DNA of 64,000 nt from Draconibacterium sediminis (GCF_000949475.1 NZ_JRHC01000005.1:310001-374000), one strand, 5' to 3'; positions 8,870 through 17,479 are shown, numbered from the stretch's first letter. The notes: generated by a model not told the origin, from the sequence alone. Translations and numbers: made by a program.

Positions 8870-8885
8870 TGTGATATAAGTCACA
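8870..8885. promoter_or_regulatory. Perfect TGTGA-N6-TCACA palindrome at the expected start site
   Basis: The 16 bases form a perfect inverted repeat, TGTGA then six bases then TCACA, identical in form to the Crp/Fnr-family operator consensus. It begins six bases after the -7 element, so a bound protein would block the start site; alternatively it could act as a small hairpin at the 5' end of the RNA. The binding protein is unknown; a Crp/Fnr-type gene at 57969 is only one possibility. Confidence 0.5.
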
Positions 8886-8933
8886 TAGAAATAATTTTAA
8901 AGCGCAATGGTTAATACTTTCTCTAAAATAACA

Positions 8934-8996
8934 ATGATGAAAATGACATGTATGATGTGTATGTGTTGTGATGTTATTGTTGTGCAGAGGAACTGA
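8934..8996 (+). CDS. Met/Cys-rich leader peptide of the sulfite-reduction operon
   Basis: A 20-codon open frame, too short for ordinary ORF listings. It begins MMKMTCMMCMCC, so ten of its first twelve residues are methionine or cysteine (six Met, four Cys), and ends DVIVVQRN before TGA at 8994. It lies between a -7 element and an intrinsic terminator that precede genes for sulfide production, the classic position of an attenuator leader. The inferred role is regulatory: a ribosome stalls on Cys or Met codons when charged tRNA is scarce. An alternative start is the second ATG at 8937. No Shine-Dalgarno sequence is visible, as is usual in this phylum. Confidence 0.7.
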   Translation: MMKMTCMMCMCCDVIVVQRN

Positions 8997-9040
8997 CCAT
9001 AGATTGAAAATATTACTCGATTTGAAAGGCTCTTCTGTAT
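8982..9040 (+). promoter_or_regulatory. Candidate antiterminator helix
   Basis: Bases 8982-8991 (GTGCAGAGGA, the last codons of the leader peptide) can pair with 9031-9040 (TCTTCTGTAT), which contains the left arm of the terminator; seven pairs are Watson-Crick or standard wobble in the core and three more extend it. CAGAGGA mimics the terminator's right arm CAGAAGGG. A ribosome at the stop codon would cover 8985-8991 and favour termination; one stalled at the Cys codons 8964-8969 would leave it free. This is inference from base pairing only. Confidence 0.55.
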
Positions 9041-9062
9041 TTGCAGAAGGGCTTTTTTTTTT
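9025..9062 (+). terminator. Intrinsic terminator / attenuator before the sulfite-reduction genes
   Basis: AAAGGCTCTTCTG pairs with CAGAAGGGCTTT around the loop TATTTG, thirteen pairs with two G-T wobbles, and is followed by a run of at least nine T. It lies 29 bases after the leader-peptide stop codon and 48 bases before the first structural gene, so it can only act on transcripts that would enter the operon. Confidence 0.85.
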
Positions 9063-9109
9063 AGAAAAATTCAGATGACAGAATGATAGTTTAAACAGGG
9101 ATATGGCGT

Positions 9110-9361
9110 ATGGCAAAAGAAAATGGAAATACAGTTGAGAGGAAAAGAAGGAGTATCGTAAAAACGATTTCGTGGCGTACTATTGGCACCATCGATACCA
9201 TTCTGATCTCCTGGTTTGTGGTGGGCGATATAAATTTTGCGGTTACCATTGGCGGTGTCGAGCTGTTTACAAAAATGGCGTTATACTTTTTTCATGAGCG
9301 TGCCTGGAACAAAATCAGCTTCGGAAGGGTTAAACATACACCAATTGAATACGAAATTTAA
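9110..9361 (+). CDS. DUF2061 family small membrane protein
   Basis: An 83-residue protein with a charged N-terminus (KENGNTVERKRR), the family signature SIVKTISWRTIGTIDTILISWFVVGD, a second hydrophobic stretch (INFAVTIGGVELFTKMALYFFHERAW) and the basic tail. This is the DUF2061 family of short inner-membrane proteins with about two membrane spans. Its biochemical role is unknown. Homologues are often placed beside sulfate-assimilation genes in Bacteroidota (general knowledge), and here it is the first gene of the sulfite-reduction operon, six bases before the next start codon. A supporting role in sulfur uptake or sulfite handling is an inference from position only. Confidence 0.85.
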   Translation: MAKENGNTVERKRRSIVKTISWRTIGTIDTILISWFVVGDINFAVTIGGVELFTKMALYFFHERAWNKISFGRVKHTPIEYEI

Positions 9362-9366
9362 ACAGT

Positions 9367-9819
9367 ATGGCAGACAAGAATTTTTTACCAATTGCAATTG
9401 ATATTGCCAACCAGAAAATACTGATTGTTGGTGGCGGACAAAGTGCTTACAGCAAGCTAAAGATCTTGCAGCGCCACAACGCCGAAGTTGAGATACTGGC
9501 CATTGATGTATGCGACGAAATAAAAAACAGCGGGGTGAAATACATTGAAGCACCATACCACAAAAACTATTTAAAAGACTATTTAATGCTTTATTCCTGC
9601 TCGAATAACGAAGAGCTCGACCGGCAAATAGAAAAGGACTGCCGCGAAGAAAAAGTATTAGTTAATATTCATGATAAACCAGATCGCTGTCAGTTTGTTT
9701 CACCTGCTATCTACCGGCATGGAAAAATTTCGGTGGCGGTAAGTTCGAATGGCGAGAATGTTTATGAATCGATTAGAATAAGAAATTTAATAAAAGATAA
9801 GTTGCAACTTGAAGATTGA
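9367..9819 (+). CDS. Precorrin-2 dehydrogenase-like protein (CysG N-terminal domain)
   Basis: A 150-residue protein related to the N-terminal domain of CysG and to yeast Met8p, which oxidise precorrin-2 with NAD+ and insert iron to form siroheme. The N-terminus has LPIAIDIANQKILIVGGGQSAYSKLKIL, a Rossmann G-x-G-x-x-A motif at about residues 20-25, followed by HNAEVEILA. NIHDKPDRCQFVSPAIYRHGKISVAVSSNG matches the conserved substrate region. It is shorter than most family members (about 190-220 residues) and lacks the C-terminal dimerisation part. Within this operon it would supply siroheme to CysI, working after CobA. Whether it does both dehydrogenation and chelation is not shown. Confidence 0.85.
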   Translation: MADKNFLPIAIDIANQKILIVGGGQSAYSKLKILQRHNAEVEILAIDVCDEIKNSGVKYIEAPYHKNYLKDYLMLYSCSNNEELDRQIEKDCREEKVLVNIHDKPDRCQFVSPAIYRHGKISVAVSSNGENVYESIRIRNLIKDKLQLED

Positions 9820-9860
9820 GTTGGATGCGTTCAATTCAATCTCGTAATTAAAAATCAAAA

Positions 9861-11666
9861 ATGAGTTTAAAAGCAAATCCATTAAATGATGCACAGTTAA
9901 GTGCTTTAAGCCAACTGGTTGAAGGCTTGAATAAAGAGCAGACTGTTTGGCTAAATGGTTATTTTGAGGGGCGATTGGCAGCCCTTGGAGGAGTTGAAGT
10001 GCCAGCCGTAGCAGGAACAACTGTAAGTGCAGCTGCTCCGGCACCACAAAGTTCGATTAATCTTACCATTTTGTATGGTACCGAAACCGGACACTCGCAG
10101 GGACTGGCCGAAAAATTGGGAGAGAAAGCCTCGTTTAAAGGAATGAATGTCCAGGTTTTTAGTTTGTACGATTACAATTACAAAAAGCTGCATGAGGAAG
10201 ATAATGTAGCGATAGTTGTTAGTACGCATGGCGAGGGCGACCCGCCGGATATGGCCGAAGATTTTTACAAATATGTAACCGGGCCGCGTGCGCCTCAGCT
10301 CGAGGGCGTAAACTACTCGGTGCTGGCGCTGGGTGATAAAACCTACAAGCATTTTTGTAAAACCGGTGAAGAAATTGATGTGGCTTTAAAAAACCGGGGT
10401 GGTTACCGAATTACGCCAGCCGTAAAATGCGATGTGGATTACGAACAGCCATCAGAAATGTGGATGAACAACTTTTTGCTGAATCTGTCGGCTACTGAAA
10501 CCCCCGAGCCTGTCGCTTCGGGTACATCATCGACACCATCAGGAGGTTTTGGAGAGGAGTTCTCGAAATCAAATCCATATATGGCAACAGTGTTGGAGAA
10601 AGTTCGGATTACCGGAAGCGATTCCGACAAAGAAGTGTACCATGTTGAACTTTCGTTGGAAGGATCGGGACTGGAATACGAACCGGGAGATTCGTTGGGG
10701 ATTTTTACTAAAAACCCTGAAGCCCTGGTAGAAGATATTCTTGCCTTTACCGGTTTCGACCCGCAACAGAAAGTTGATATTGAAGAGGAGGAATACAGTT
10801 TGAAGGAAGCATTGTCGCACCATCTGGAAATTACCTTACTGACTTTCGATCTGCTGACCAAATACCAGGAGAAAACAAAGAATGCCGAACTGGCTAAATT
10901 GCTTGCCGACGATGAGGCGCTCGACAATTATTTATATGGCCACGATGTGCTCGATTTGCTGGAAGATTACCCATACGAATGGAATGCGCATAAACTGGTA
11001 GAAGTTTTACGCCCTATTCCGCCCCGTTTGTATTCTATTTCATCAAGCATGGAAAGTGTGGGCGAAGAGGTTCATGTAACCGTTTCAGTAGTTCGTTACG
11101 AACGTAAGAATCGTAAACGCAACGGAGCATGTTCGTCGCACCTGGCCGATAGCATTGAGATTGATGAGCAGGTACCGGTTTATATCGACAAAAATCCGTC
11201 GTTTAAATTGCCGGCCAACGGATCAAAAATTATCATGGTTGGTGCCGGAACGGGTGTCGCTCCATATCGCGCATTTATGCAGCATCGCGAGAGTCTGGGA
11301 ATTAAAGGCGAGTCGTGGTTGTTTTTTGGCGACCGTCGTTTTAGCTCCGATTTTCTGTATCAAACCGAGTGGCAAAAGCTGTTAAAAAATGAAGTGCTTA
11401 CCAAAATAGATGTTGCTTTTAGTCGCGACCAGGAAGAAAAAGTTTATGTGCAGCACAAACTAAAAGAGCAGCAAAAGGAAGTGTTCGACTGGCTGGAAAA
11501 CGGTGCTCACTTGTATTTGTGTGGCGATATGAAATACATGGCCAAAGATGTAAACAAGGCTTTGCTTGATATTATTCAAACTCAGGGTGGAATCAGCGAG
11601 GAACAAGCCGAAAAATATGTGAAAAATTTGAAACGTGAGAAGCGTTTCCAAACCGATGTTTATTAG
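9861..11666 (+). CDS. cysJ: Assimilatory sulfite reductase (NADPH) flavoprotein subunit
   Basis: A 601-residue diflavin reductase that passes electrons from NADPH through FAD and FMN to the CysI hemoprotein. An FMN-binding flavodoxin domain spans about residues 65-210 (LYGTETGHSQGLAEKLG, STHGEGDPPDMAEDF, LALGDKTYKHFC). An FAD domain follows (PPRLYSISSS at about 388-397, GACSSHLAD). The NADPH-binding end has GAGTGVAPYRAFMQHRE and YLCGDMKYMAKDV, and the protein ends in the family's aromatic terminus (FQTDVY). Length and order match E. coli CysJ. It lies 41 bases after the siroheme gene and is followed by a 146-base gap with a hairpin before cysI. Confidence 0.97.
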   Translation: MSLKANPLNDAQLSALSQLVEGLNKEQTVWLNGYFEGRLAALGGVEVPAVAGTTVSAAAPAPQSSINLTILYGTETGHSQGLAEKLGEKASFKGMNVQVFSLYDYNYKKLHEEDNVAIVVSTHGEGDPPDMAEDFYKYVTGPRAPQLEGVNYSVLALGDKTYKHFCKTGEEIDVALKNRGGYRITPAVKCDVDYEQPSEMWMNNFLLNLSATETPEPVASGTSSTPSGGFGEEFSKSNPYMATVLEKVRITGSDSDKEVYHVELSLEGSGLEYEPGDSLGIFTKNPEALVEDILAFTGFDPQQKVDIEEEEYSLKEALSHHLEITLLTFDLLTKYQEKTKNAELAKLLADDEALDNYLYGHDVLDLLEDYPYEWNAHKLVEVLRPIPPRLYSISSSMESVGEEVHVTVSVVRYERKNRKRNGACSSHLADSIEIDEQVPVYIDKNPSFKLPANGSKIIMVGAGTGVAPYRAFMQHRESLGIKGESWLFFGDRRFSSDFLYQTEWQKLLKNEVLTKIDVAFSRDQEEKVYVQHKLKEQQKEVFDWLENGAHLYLCGDMKYMAKDVNKALLDIIQTQGGISEEQAEKYVKNLKREKRFQTDVY

Positions 11667-11755
11667 TGAGACTCAACTTTTAAAAGTGTAACGCATTAAA
11701 AGTTATTAGTCGAACGAATCCCGAGAATAAAGTTCATCGGGATAAATAAAAATAG

Positions 11756-11793
11756 CAGGAGCGACTGCAACTACCTTCATGTAGTCGCTCCTG
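11756..11793 (+). other. Stable intercistronic hairpin between cysJ and cysI
   Basis: CAGGAGCGACT pairs perfectly with AGTCGCTCCTG (11 pairs) around a 16-base loop; a competing inner stem ACTAC/GTAGT lies within it. No T-run follows, so it is unlikely to be a terminator. It ends 19 bases before the cysI start codon. A weaker stem TCCCGA/TCGGGA lies just before it (about 11719-11742). It could mark an mRNA processing or stability point that sets different cysJ and cysI levels; that is inference. Confidence 0.6.
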
Positions 11794-11812
11794 AAACTAT
11801 AACCCAAAAATT

Positions 11813-13513
11813 ATGAGTGAAAATATTAACTGGCAGGAGCTTTCAGAAGTTGAAAAGCTCAAATACGATAGTAACTATTTACGGGGAACCTTAACCGAAA
11901 GTCTGGCCGACCCGATTACTGGGGCCATATCGGATGGAGATACGCAAATCTCGAAATTCCATGGTATTTATCAGCAGTGGGACCGCGATATTGACAAAGA
12001 GCGAAAGCGACAAAAACTGGAACCTGCCTTTTCATTTTTGATACGGTTGCGTATGCCCGGCGGAAGATTTACGCCAGGGCAATGGCTGGCAATGGACGAG
12101 TTGTCGGAAAAATATGCCAATGGTACGTTGAAATTGACAACAAGGCAAACATTTCAGTTGCACGGTGTGCTGAAGCGCAATCTGAAGGCCACCATTAAAG
12201 AAATGAACGACCATTTGATGGACACCATAGCTGCGTGTGGCGATGTAAACCGTAACGTAATGAGCCATGCCAATCCGGCGCAGTCATCGTTTCATGCTGA
12301 AGTGATTGAGACAGCTAAAAATATCAGCGAGCATCTTTTGCCCAAAACAGGTGCTTACCACGAAATCTGGTTGGATAAAAAACTGGTGGCCGACAGTAAA
12401 GAGGAAGTGGAACCGTTGTACGGAAACCGTTACCTGCCACGAAAATTTAAAATCGGGATTGTAATTCCACCACATAATGATTGTGATGTTTTTTCGCAGG
12501 ATTTGGGTTTTATTGCCATTGTTGAAAACGACAAAATTGTTGGCTACAATGTTGCTGTTGGCGGTGGTTTGGGAACTACATTCGGGAAACCCGAAACTTA
12601 TCCGAGAACCGGAACTGTAATTGGTTTTTGTACCCCAGATCAAATTATTGATGTTGCAGAGAAAGTGGTGCTGGTACAACGTGATAACGGTAACCGAAAA
12701 GACAGGAAACAGGCCCGTTTAAAATACACCATCGACAGAATGGGAGTGGAAGAATTCGTGGCAGAACTGACAAAATATTTGGGATATGAACTGGAGCCGG
12801 AACGCGAATACGTTTTAGACCGAAACGGAGATGATTTTGGCTGGATAAAAGGCAGCGACAAAAAGTGGCACCTCACATATTTTGTAGAAGGCGGCCGCGT
12901 GCTTGACCGGGGAGAATACAAACTGAAAACTGCTCTTCGTGAGATATCAAAAGTGATCGACGGTGATATTATCTTAACCGGAAATCAGAACCTGATCATC
13001 TCGGGAGTGAGCACAAAAGTGAAAAACAAGGTGGATGCCTTGCTGAAGACTTATGGTGTATCTCCTGAAGATATCTCCGGCTTGCGAAAAAATTCAATTG
13101 CATGTGTGGCTTTGCCAACCTGCCCTCTGGCTTTTGCCGAAGCCGAACGTTACCTGCCTGATTTGGTATCGAAAATTGAAGCGATTCTGAATGAACACGA
13201 GCTGGGCAAGGAAGAAATTGTAATTCGTATGACCGGCTGCCCCAATGGTTGCGGGCGTCCTTATCTGGCCGAAATTGGCCTGATCGGTAAATCGCCTGGC
13301 TATTACAATTTATACCTTGGTGGAAGTTTTAACGGATCGCGTTTGAACACGCTCTACAAACAAACCATCAACGAGGAAGAGATACTGAACGAGCTACGTC
13401 CGATTATTGCTGATTTTGCAGCAAACCGCAAGGACGGCGAGCATTTTGGCGACTTTGTTATCCGCAATAATTACGTGGAGGAAATTAAAGAAGGCAAGGA
13501 TTTTAAACACTAA
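11813..13513 (+). CDS. cysI: Assimilatory sulfite reductase hemoprotein subunit
   Basis: A 566-residue siroheme/[4Fe-4S] enzyme that reduces sulfite to sulfide with six electrons delivered by CysJ. The cluster-binding cysteines are seen as C-x5-C in CVALPTC (about residues 430-436) and C-x3-C in [10 protein letters not shown] (about 473-480). Siroheme and sulfite contacts of the family are present: [24 protein letters not shown] and GDVNRNVM. Two ferredoxin-like half-repeats give the normal CysI length. The start ATG at 11813 follows the AACCCAAAAATT leader. It belongs with cysJ, the siroheme genes and the upstream leader-peptide attenuator. The C-terminus [18 protein letters not shown] is slightly longer than some homologues. 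Confidence 0.97.
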   Translation: MSENINWQELSEVEKLKYDSNYLRGTLTESLADPITGAISDGDTQISKFHGIYQQWDRDIDKERKRQKLEPAFSFLIRLRMPGGRFTPGQWLAMDELSEKYANGTLKLTTRQTFQLHGVLKRNLKATIKEMNDHLMDTIAACGDVNRNVMSHANPAQSSFHAEVIETAKNISEHLLPKTGAYHEIWLDKKLVADSKEEVEPLYGNRYLPRKFKIGIVIPPHNDCDVFSQDLGFIAIVENDKIVGYNVAVGGGLGTTFGKPETYPRTGTVIGFCTPDQIIDVAEKVVLVQRDNGNRKDRKQARLKYTIDRMGVEEFVAELTKYLGYELEPEREYVLDRNGDDFGWIKGSDKKWHLTYFVEGGRVLDRGEYKLKTALREISKVIDGDIILTGNQNLIISGVSTKVKNKVDALLKTYGVSPEDISGLRKNSIACVALPTCPLAFAEAERYLPDLVSKIEAILNEHELGKEEIVIRMTGCPNGCGRPYLAEIGLIGKSPGYYNLYLGGSFNGSRLNTLYKQTINEEEILNELRPIIADFAANRKDGEHFGDFVIRNNYVEEIKEGKDFKH

Positions 13514-13558
13514 TTCCATTAGTAACAGATAGAAATCAAAACTTAAAAGCAAACAAAC

Positions 13559-14398
13559 ATGAGAACAACAGTATCGATATTAGGTTGCGGATGGCTTGGA
13601 ACAGCGTTGGGAAGATCATTGCTCCGAAAAGGCTGGAAAGTTAAAGGATCGGTGGCGTCAACGCAAAGTTACAACAGGCTTGAGGTAAGTGGAATTAGTG
13701 CATTTTATGTGAAAGCCAAAGCGCAATCGCTGACGGTGGATTACAATAGTTTTTTCAATACCGATGTGCTTATTATCAGCATTCCGCCAACGCGAACAGA
13801 TTGTGTGGAGGACTCATACCCAAAGAAAATTGAGCAGGTGATTGCCAAAGTTGAGGAGCTGAACATTAAAAAAGTTCTTTTTATTTCTTCAACGTCTGTG
13901 TACGAATCGAAAAATGCAGAAGTAAAAGAAGGCGATGAGGGAACGCCGGAAAAAGCCAGTGGGCGAGCATTGTTAAAAGCGGAAAAACTGTTGCTGGATA
14001 ATCCGGCATTTCAAACTACGGTAATTCGTTTCGGTGGTTTGATCGGATACGATCGCAATCCGGCACGTTTTGTACAAGGCAAAAATACACCGGTTTTTGA
14101 TGCACCTGTTAATTTGATTCACCGCGACGATTGCATAAATATCATCACTCAAATTATTGAAAAAAATATTTGGGGCGAGGTGTTCAATGCATCGAGCCCT
14201 GAGCATCCCGGACGTAATGAGTTTTATGCAAAAGCTGCAAAAATCAGTGATATGCCAATTCCGGTGTTTTCAAAAGACAAAGGAAGTTACAAGGTGATTA
14301 ACAGCGACAAACTTATTGAGGCGTTGGATTTTAAGTTCGCGTATCAAAGTCCGATGGACTACTTAAAAGAAGTGGAAGAGTGGGCCTACAGAATTTAG
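13559..14398 (+). CDS. NAD(P)-dependent epimerase/dehydrogenase (YeeZ-like)
   Basis: A 279-residue extended short-chain dehydrogenase-like protein. The N-terminus STVSILGCGWLGTALGRSLL-type pattern (here TVSILGCGWLGTALG) is the dinucleotide-binding motif; FISSTSVYES and the following region match the catalytic SSTSVYG stretch of the YeeZ group, although the usual YxxxK is not evident. LIHRDDCINII matches the substrate-domain signature. The substrate is unknown. Its place between cysI and cobA, 45 bases after cysI and 2 bases before the cobA start, suggests cotranscription; a link to siroheme or sulfur metabolism rests on position alone. Confidence 0.8.
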   Translation: MRTTVSILGCGWLGTALGRSLLRKGWKVKGSVASTQSYNRLEVSGISAFYVKAKAQSLTVDYNSFFNTDVLIISIPPTRTDCVEDSYPKKIEQVIAKVEELNIKKVLFISSTSVYESKNAEVKEGDEGTPEKASGRALLKAEKLLLDNPAFQTTVIRFGGLIGYDRNPARFVQGKNTPVFDAPVNLIHRDDCINIITQIIEKNIWGEVFNASSPEHPGRNEFYAKAAKISDMPIPVFSKDKGSYKVINSDKLIEALDFKFAYQSPMDYLKEVEEWAYRI

Positions 14399-14400
14399 CA

Positions 14401-15126
14401 ATGGAACAGTTGGGAAAAGTTTATATTGTAGGAGCGGGCCCCGGACCGGCAGATTTACTCACTGTGAAAGCGCACGATTGTATTAAAGAGGCAGATGTGA
14501 TTTTATACGATGCCTTGATTTCGCGCGATGTTCGGACGCTTTTCCCGGAGAATGCAGAACTTATTTTTGTGGGTAAACGTGCCGGCGATGGCGTTGATGT
14601 AACGGAGCGGCAAAACTCCATCCACCACAAAATTGAAAAGCACGCAAAACAGGGGAAAGTGGTGGTGCGTGTGAAATCGGGAGATCCAATGATTTTTAGC
14701 CGGGGAGCGGAAGAAACCTCGTATCTGCAGGAAAAGAATATTCCTTTTGAAGTGGTACCGGGCATTTCGGCGTTTAATGCGGCGTCGGCAGAATTTGGCA
14801 TTCCGTTAACCGACCGGCGGGGAAGCAACTCGCTGCACCTGCTTTCGGGGCGCGATGTGGCCGGGAAATTACTCAGCGTAAAACAGTTGGTAAGTATTCT
14901 GGAAAACCGCGGAACCGCTGTGATTTACATGGGCACGAAAGTACTGGAGGAAATCTACGAAGCACTGGATGTCGTTCACCGCGAGTGTATTCAGGCAACG
15001 ATTGTGTCGCGTTCCGGCCGTTGGGATGCACAAAAGTTTAAAGGAACATTGCAGGAGATGGTTTCTTTGAATAGTGAAACACCTGTAAAAACTCCTGCTT
15101 TGATTTATCTGAGAATGGAGTGTTGA
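14401..15126 (+). CDS. cobA: Uroporphyrinogen-III C-methyltransferase
   Basis: A 241-residue SAM-dependent enzyme that methylates uroporphyrinogen III at C2 and C7 to give precorrin-2, the entry to siroheme. The family motifs are visible: VYIVGAGPGPADLLTVKA (about residues 7-24), VRVKSGDPMIFSRGAEE, FEVVPGISAFNAASAEFGIPLTDR and TAVIYMGTKVLEEI. The start at 14401 was chosen over an in-frame ATG at 14380 because it gives the standard N-terminus and avoids overlap with the upstream gene. It is the last gene of the operon. It competes with the heme genes of the adjacent minus-strand operon for uroporphyrinogen III. Confidence 0.96.
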   Translation: MEQLGKVYIVGAGPGPADLLTVKAHDCIKEADVILYDALISRDVRTLFPENAELIFVGKRAGDGVDVTERQNSIHHKIEKHAKQGKVVVRVKSGDPMIFSRGAEETSYLQEKNIPFEVVPGISAFNAASAEFGIPLTDRRGSNSLHLLSGRDVAGKLLSVKQLVSILENRGTAVIYMGTKVLEEIYEALDVVHRECIQATIVSRSGRWDAQKFKGTLQEMVSLNSETPVKTPALIYLRMEC

Positions 15127-15727
15127 TATAGCAATTTAATGTTCGTTGCTGTTTTGCAGTACTCAAAAAACTTCGTGGCCAGATTATTTTAGTTTCTTTT
15201 GTCTTCATGCCAGACGGGCAGTTCCTTTTGTTCACAGAAATAGAAACATGAGGTGTTCACGATTTCGCTTTGCTCAATTCCAGTCGATGAAAAGGAACCA
15301 AAAATCTTGTCAAAAAATAACCTTTGCGTTTTTTCAATGTTGTGGGTTAGCCCGACTGACGGATTTTTGACGAGCCCGCACCAGTTTCATTGCTCTGTAG
15401 GTTTAGGGAGAACTAGAATTGCAGCGCCACCTATTATTTGTAGAAATATATTGAATTTTAAAAAGGCGTTTCATTAGTGGAACGGCCTCTTTTGGTCTTT
15501 GTCAGGAGGTGAAATGAAACCTTAATGAGAGCGGGAAGCTCCGAAGAATTGAGGAGATCACCCGTCCGAATTTAGGTTTTATGAAACGGAGGATAAAGAT
15601 CAAAAGCAGCCTTGATTTTTTTGCTTCGTTTTTGCATTAAGGCAAAAATGAAGGCCTCCGGCAGGAGATTTAAATTTTTATGGGTTTCAAAAGATAGTTT
15701 GGCAAATGGCAAATTAATAAGCTACTG
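15127..15727. repeat. Non-coding region with a dispersed repeat (15472-15666)
   Basis: This 601-base gap lies between convergent operons. The part from 15472 starts CATTAGTGGAACGGCCTCTT and ends AAATGAAGGCCTCCGGCAGGA at 15666; both ends recur, much closer together, at 61151-61221. The left part (15180-15310) has weak inverted-repeat character (AGTTTCTTTTG and AAAAGGAACC). No protein-coding frame is supported and no terminator is clear. Confidence 0.5.
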
Positions 15728-16189
15728 TTAGGCGTAAATCGATAACAACGAAATCGCAATAAGAACAACTGAAACAGAATAGTAAACGAGTATTTTTATA
15801 AACCGGCTACGACTCTGTTTTGTCAGGAATGAAGATATTAATCCGAGGTTGGCAATAAAAAGAGCGAACAACATAAGAACAATGTGTTCTACGGGCCACA
15901 ATCTTTTGGCAACCATGTTATTGCTTTCGTCGGGGATGTACTGAAAATCGAAACCTGATCCCAGATTCGTAAACATTATCAACCCTAAAATAAGTTGCAG
16001 GTACAACGCCACAATAAAAGCAATGGCAACATACTTGTCGGTTTTGGCGTAAGGGAGCTGGTTTTTTATTCCACGAACCGAGCGGTAAATCAACGTAACC
16101 GCCAAAAGTAAAAATGATACACTAACAATGTCGTGTATTATTTTTACTACGTCGGATGTGATTATGGCGCTCAGATTCATCATTTTCAA
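15728..16189 (-). CDS. Small four-helix membrane protein downstream of hemE
   Basis: A 153-residue integral membrane protein with four hydrophobic segments (about residues 15-37, 53-75, 95-118, 130-152). Two histidines lie within or beside helices, in KIIHDIV and WPVEHIVLM, about 80 residues apart. That spacing would fit heme ligation by a small cytochrome b-like protein, but there is no family signature I can name. It is the last gene of the heme cluster, 135 bases after hemE, on the same strand. Function is unassigned; a heme-related role is inference from context and histidine placement. Confidence 0.7.
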   Translation of the reverse strand: MKMMNLSAIITSDVVKIIHDIVSVSFLLLAVTLIYRSVRGIKNQLPYAKTDKYVAIAFIVALYLQLILGLIMFTNLGSGFDFQYIPDESNNMVAKRLWPVEHIVLMLFALFIANLGLISSFLTKQSRSRFIKILVYYSVSVVLIAISLLSIYA

Positions 16190-16324
16190 GTATTCAGTCT
16201 CAGTTTACAGTTACAATTCTCAAATTCTCAAACCAATTCAAACTAATCAAACCATTTGAGCAATATCAATTTCATTTTCCGAATTTCATTGAATCAGCTT
16301 TTCTGATCTTTCGTCAATAGAAAT

Positions 16325-17356
16325 TCAACCGTTCCAGTTTGCACTTTTGATCCAGTCGACAACGAATTTAGCATTTTCAACCGGAATGCCGGGAACAAAT
16401 CCATGTCCCACATTAAAAATCCATTTGTCTTCTTCTGCTCCAAACGAAAGGTATTCCTGCAACTTAGCTTCAATTACTTCCTGGTTGGCAAATAAAATAC
16501 GCGGGTCAAGATTTCCCTGAATTCCCATATCTGCCGGGATCATTTCGCGTGCTTCTTTAATTGGTACTTGCCAGTCGACACTGATAAAGTCGGCATCGCC
16601 GGATTGTAATTGTTTTAACCCGGTTCCCAATCCTTTTGGTAAGAAAATAGTTGGGGTGCCTGTTTCCATTACTGCTGCCGATATTTTTCGTACAAACGGC
16701 ATAATCAATTCCATATATAAATCAGCAGGAATAAGTCCGGCGTGCGTTTCAAAAATCTGAAAAGCTGCCACGCCATGTTTTACCTGGTTTAATGCATACT
16801 CAATCGATAAATCGGTAATGGCACCTAACAGTTGTTTTGCCAGCTTTTTGTCTTTATACAACAGCGAAACCGCATCAGGGAACGTGTGGTTTGTTCCCAA
16901 TCCCTGCACCATGTAACAAAGCGTGGTAAACGGAGCTCCGCAAAAACCGATCAACGGGAAATCCGCCGGTTTGGTTTCCTGAATTTTATCGATAACATCA
17001 TAAATGTATTCCAGTTTTGTGGCGTCCGGGTTGATAAGTGACATCGGATCGTCAAGATCTTTCAAAGCTGTTGCAAATCGTGGCCCTGAATCGGTGAACG
17101 TCAATTCCATTCCCATTGCCTCGGGAATTACAAGAATATCGGAAAAAAGAATCGCTGCGTCAACGCCCAAATCGTAAACAGGCAGAAGCGTAACTTTGGC
17201 TGCCAGTTCCGGATCGCGCATCAGTGCTGCAAAACTGTACTGCTTTCTCATTTCAAGGTACGACGGCAAAACTCTTCCCGCCTGACGCATAAACCACACC
17301 GGTGGTCGTTCCGTTTTTTGCCCTTCAAGTGTTTTTATAAATATTCCTTTTTCCAT
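16325..17356 (-). CDS. hemE: Uroporphyrinogen decarboxylase
   Basis: A 343-residue cytosolic enzyme that removes four carboxyl groups from uroporphyrinogen III to give coproporphyrinogen III. Signatures: PPVWFMRQAGRVLPSYLEMR near the N-terminus (residues 19-38), ILFSDILVIPEAMG, GFCGAPFTTLCYMVQG, FETHAGLI, and FNVGHGFVPGIPVENAKFVVDW at the C-terminus. Length is standard. It follows hemL by 123 bases, a gap containing imperfectly repeated GATTGAT/CAATCT sequence, so it could also have its own promoter. Confidence 0.97.
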   Translation of the reverse strand: MEKGIFIKTLEGQKTERPPVWFMRQAGRVLPSYLEMRKQYSFAALMRDPELAAKVTLLPVYDLGVDAAILFSDILVIPEAMGMELTFTDSGPRFATALKDLDDPMSLINPDATKLEYIYDVIDKIQETKPADFPLIGFCGAPFTTLCYMVQGLGTNHTFPDAVSLLYKDKKLAKQLLGAITDLSIEYALNQVKHGVAAFQIFETHAGLIPADLYMELIMPFVRKISAAVMETGTPTIFLPKGLGTGLKQLQSGDADFISVDWQVPIKEAREMIPADMGIQGNLDPRILFANQEVIEAKLQEYLSFGAEEDKWIFNVGHGFVPGIPVENAKFVVDWIKSANWNG

Positions 17357-17479
17357 CTATTTTGGTATTTCTTTCTTATCAACAAAATTTGTGTAACTAT
17401 CTGCAAAATATTTCCAACTGTGTAGATTGATATGATTGAATGGATTGATGAGATTGAGCCAATCTCCATCAATCTGTTT

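Noticed and set aside
8856-9116. An 86-codon minus-strand frame across the leader-peptide region.
   Set aside because: It runs antisense to the promoter, leader and terminator of the sulfite operon, and His/Cys-rich sequence arises from the complement of Met/Cys codons.
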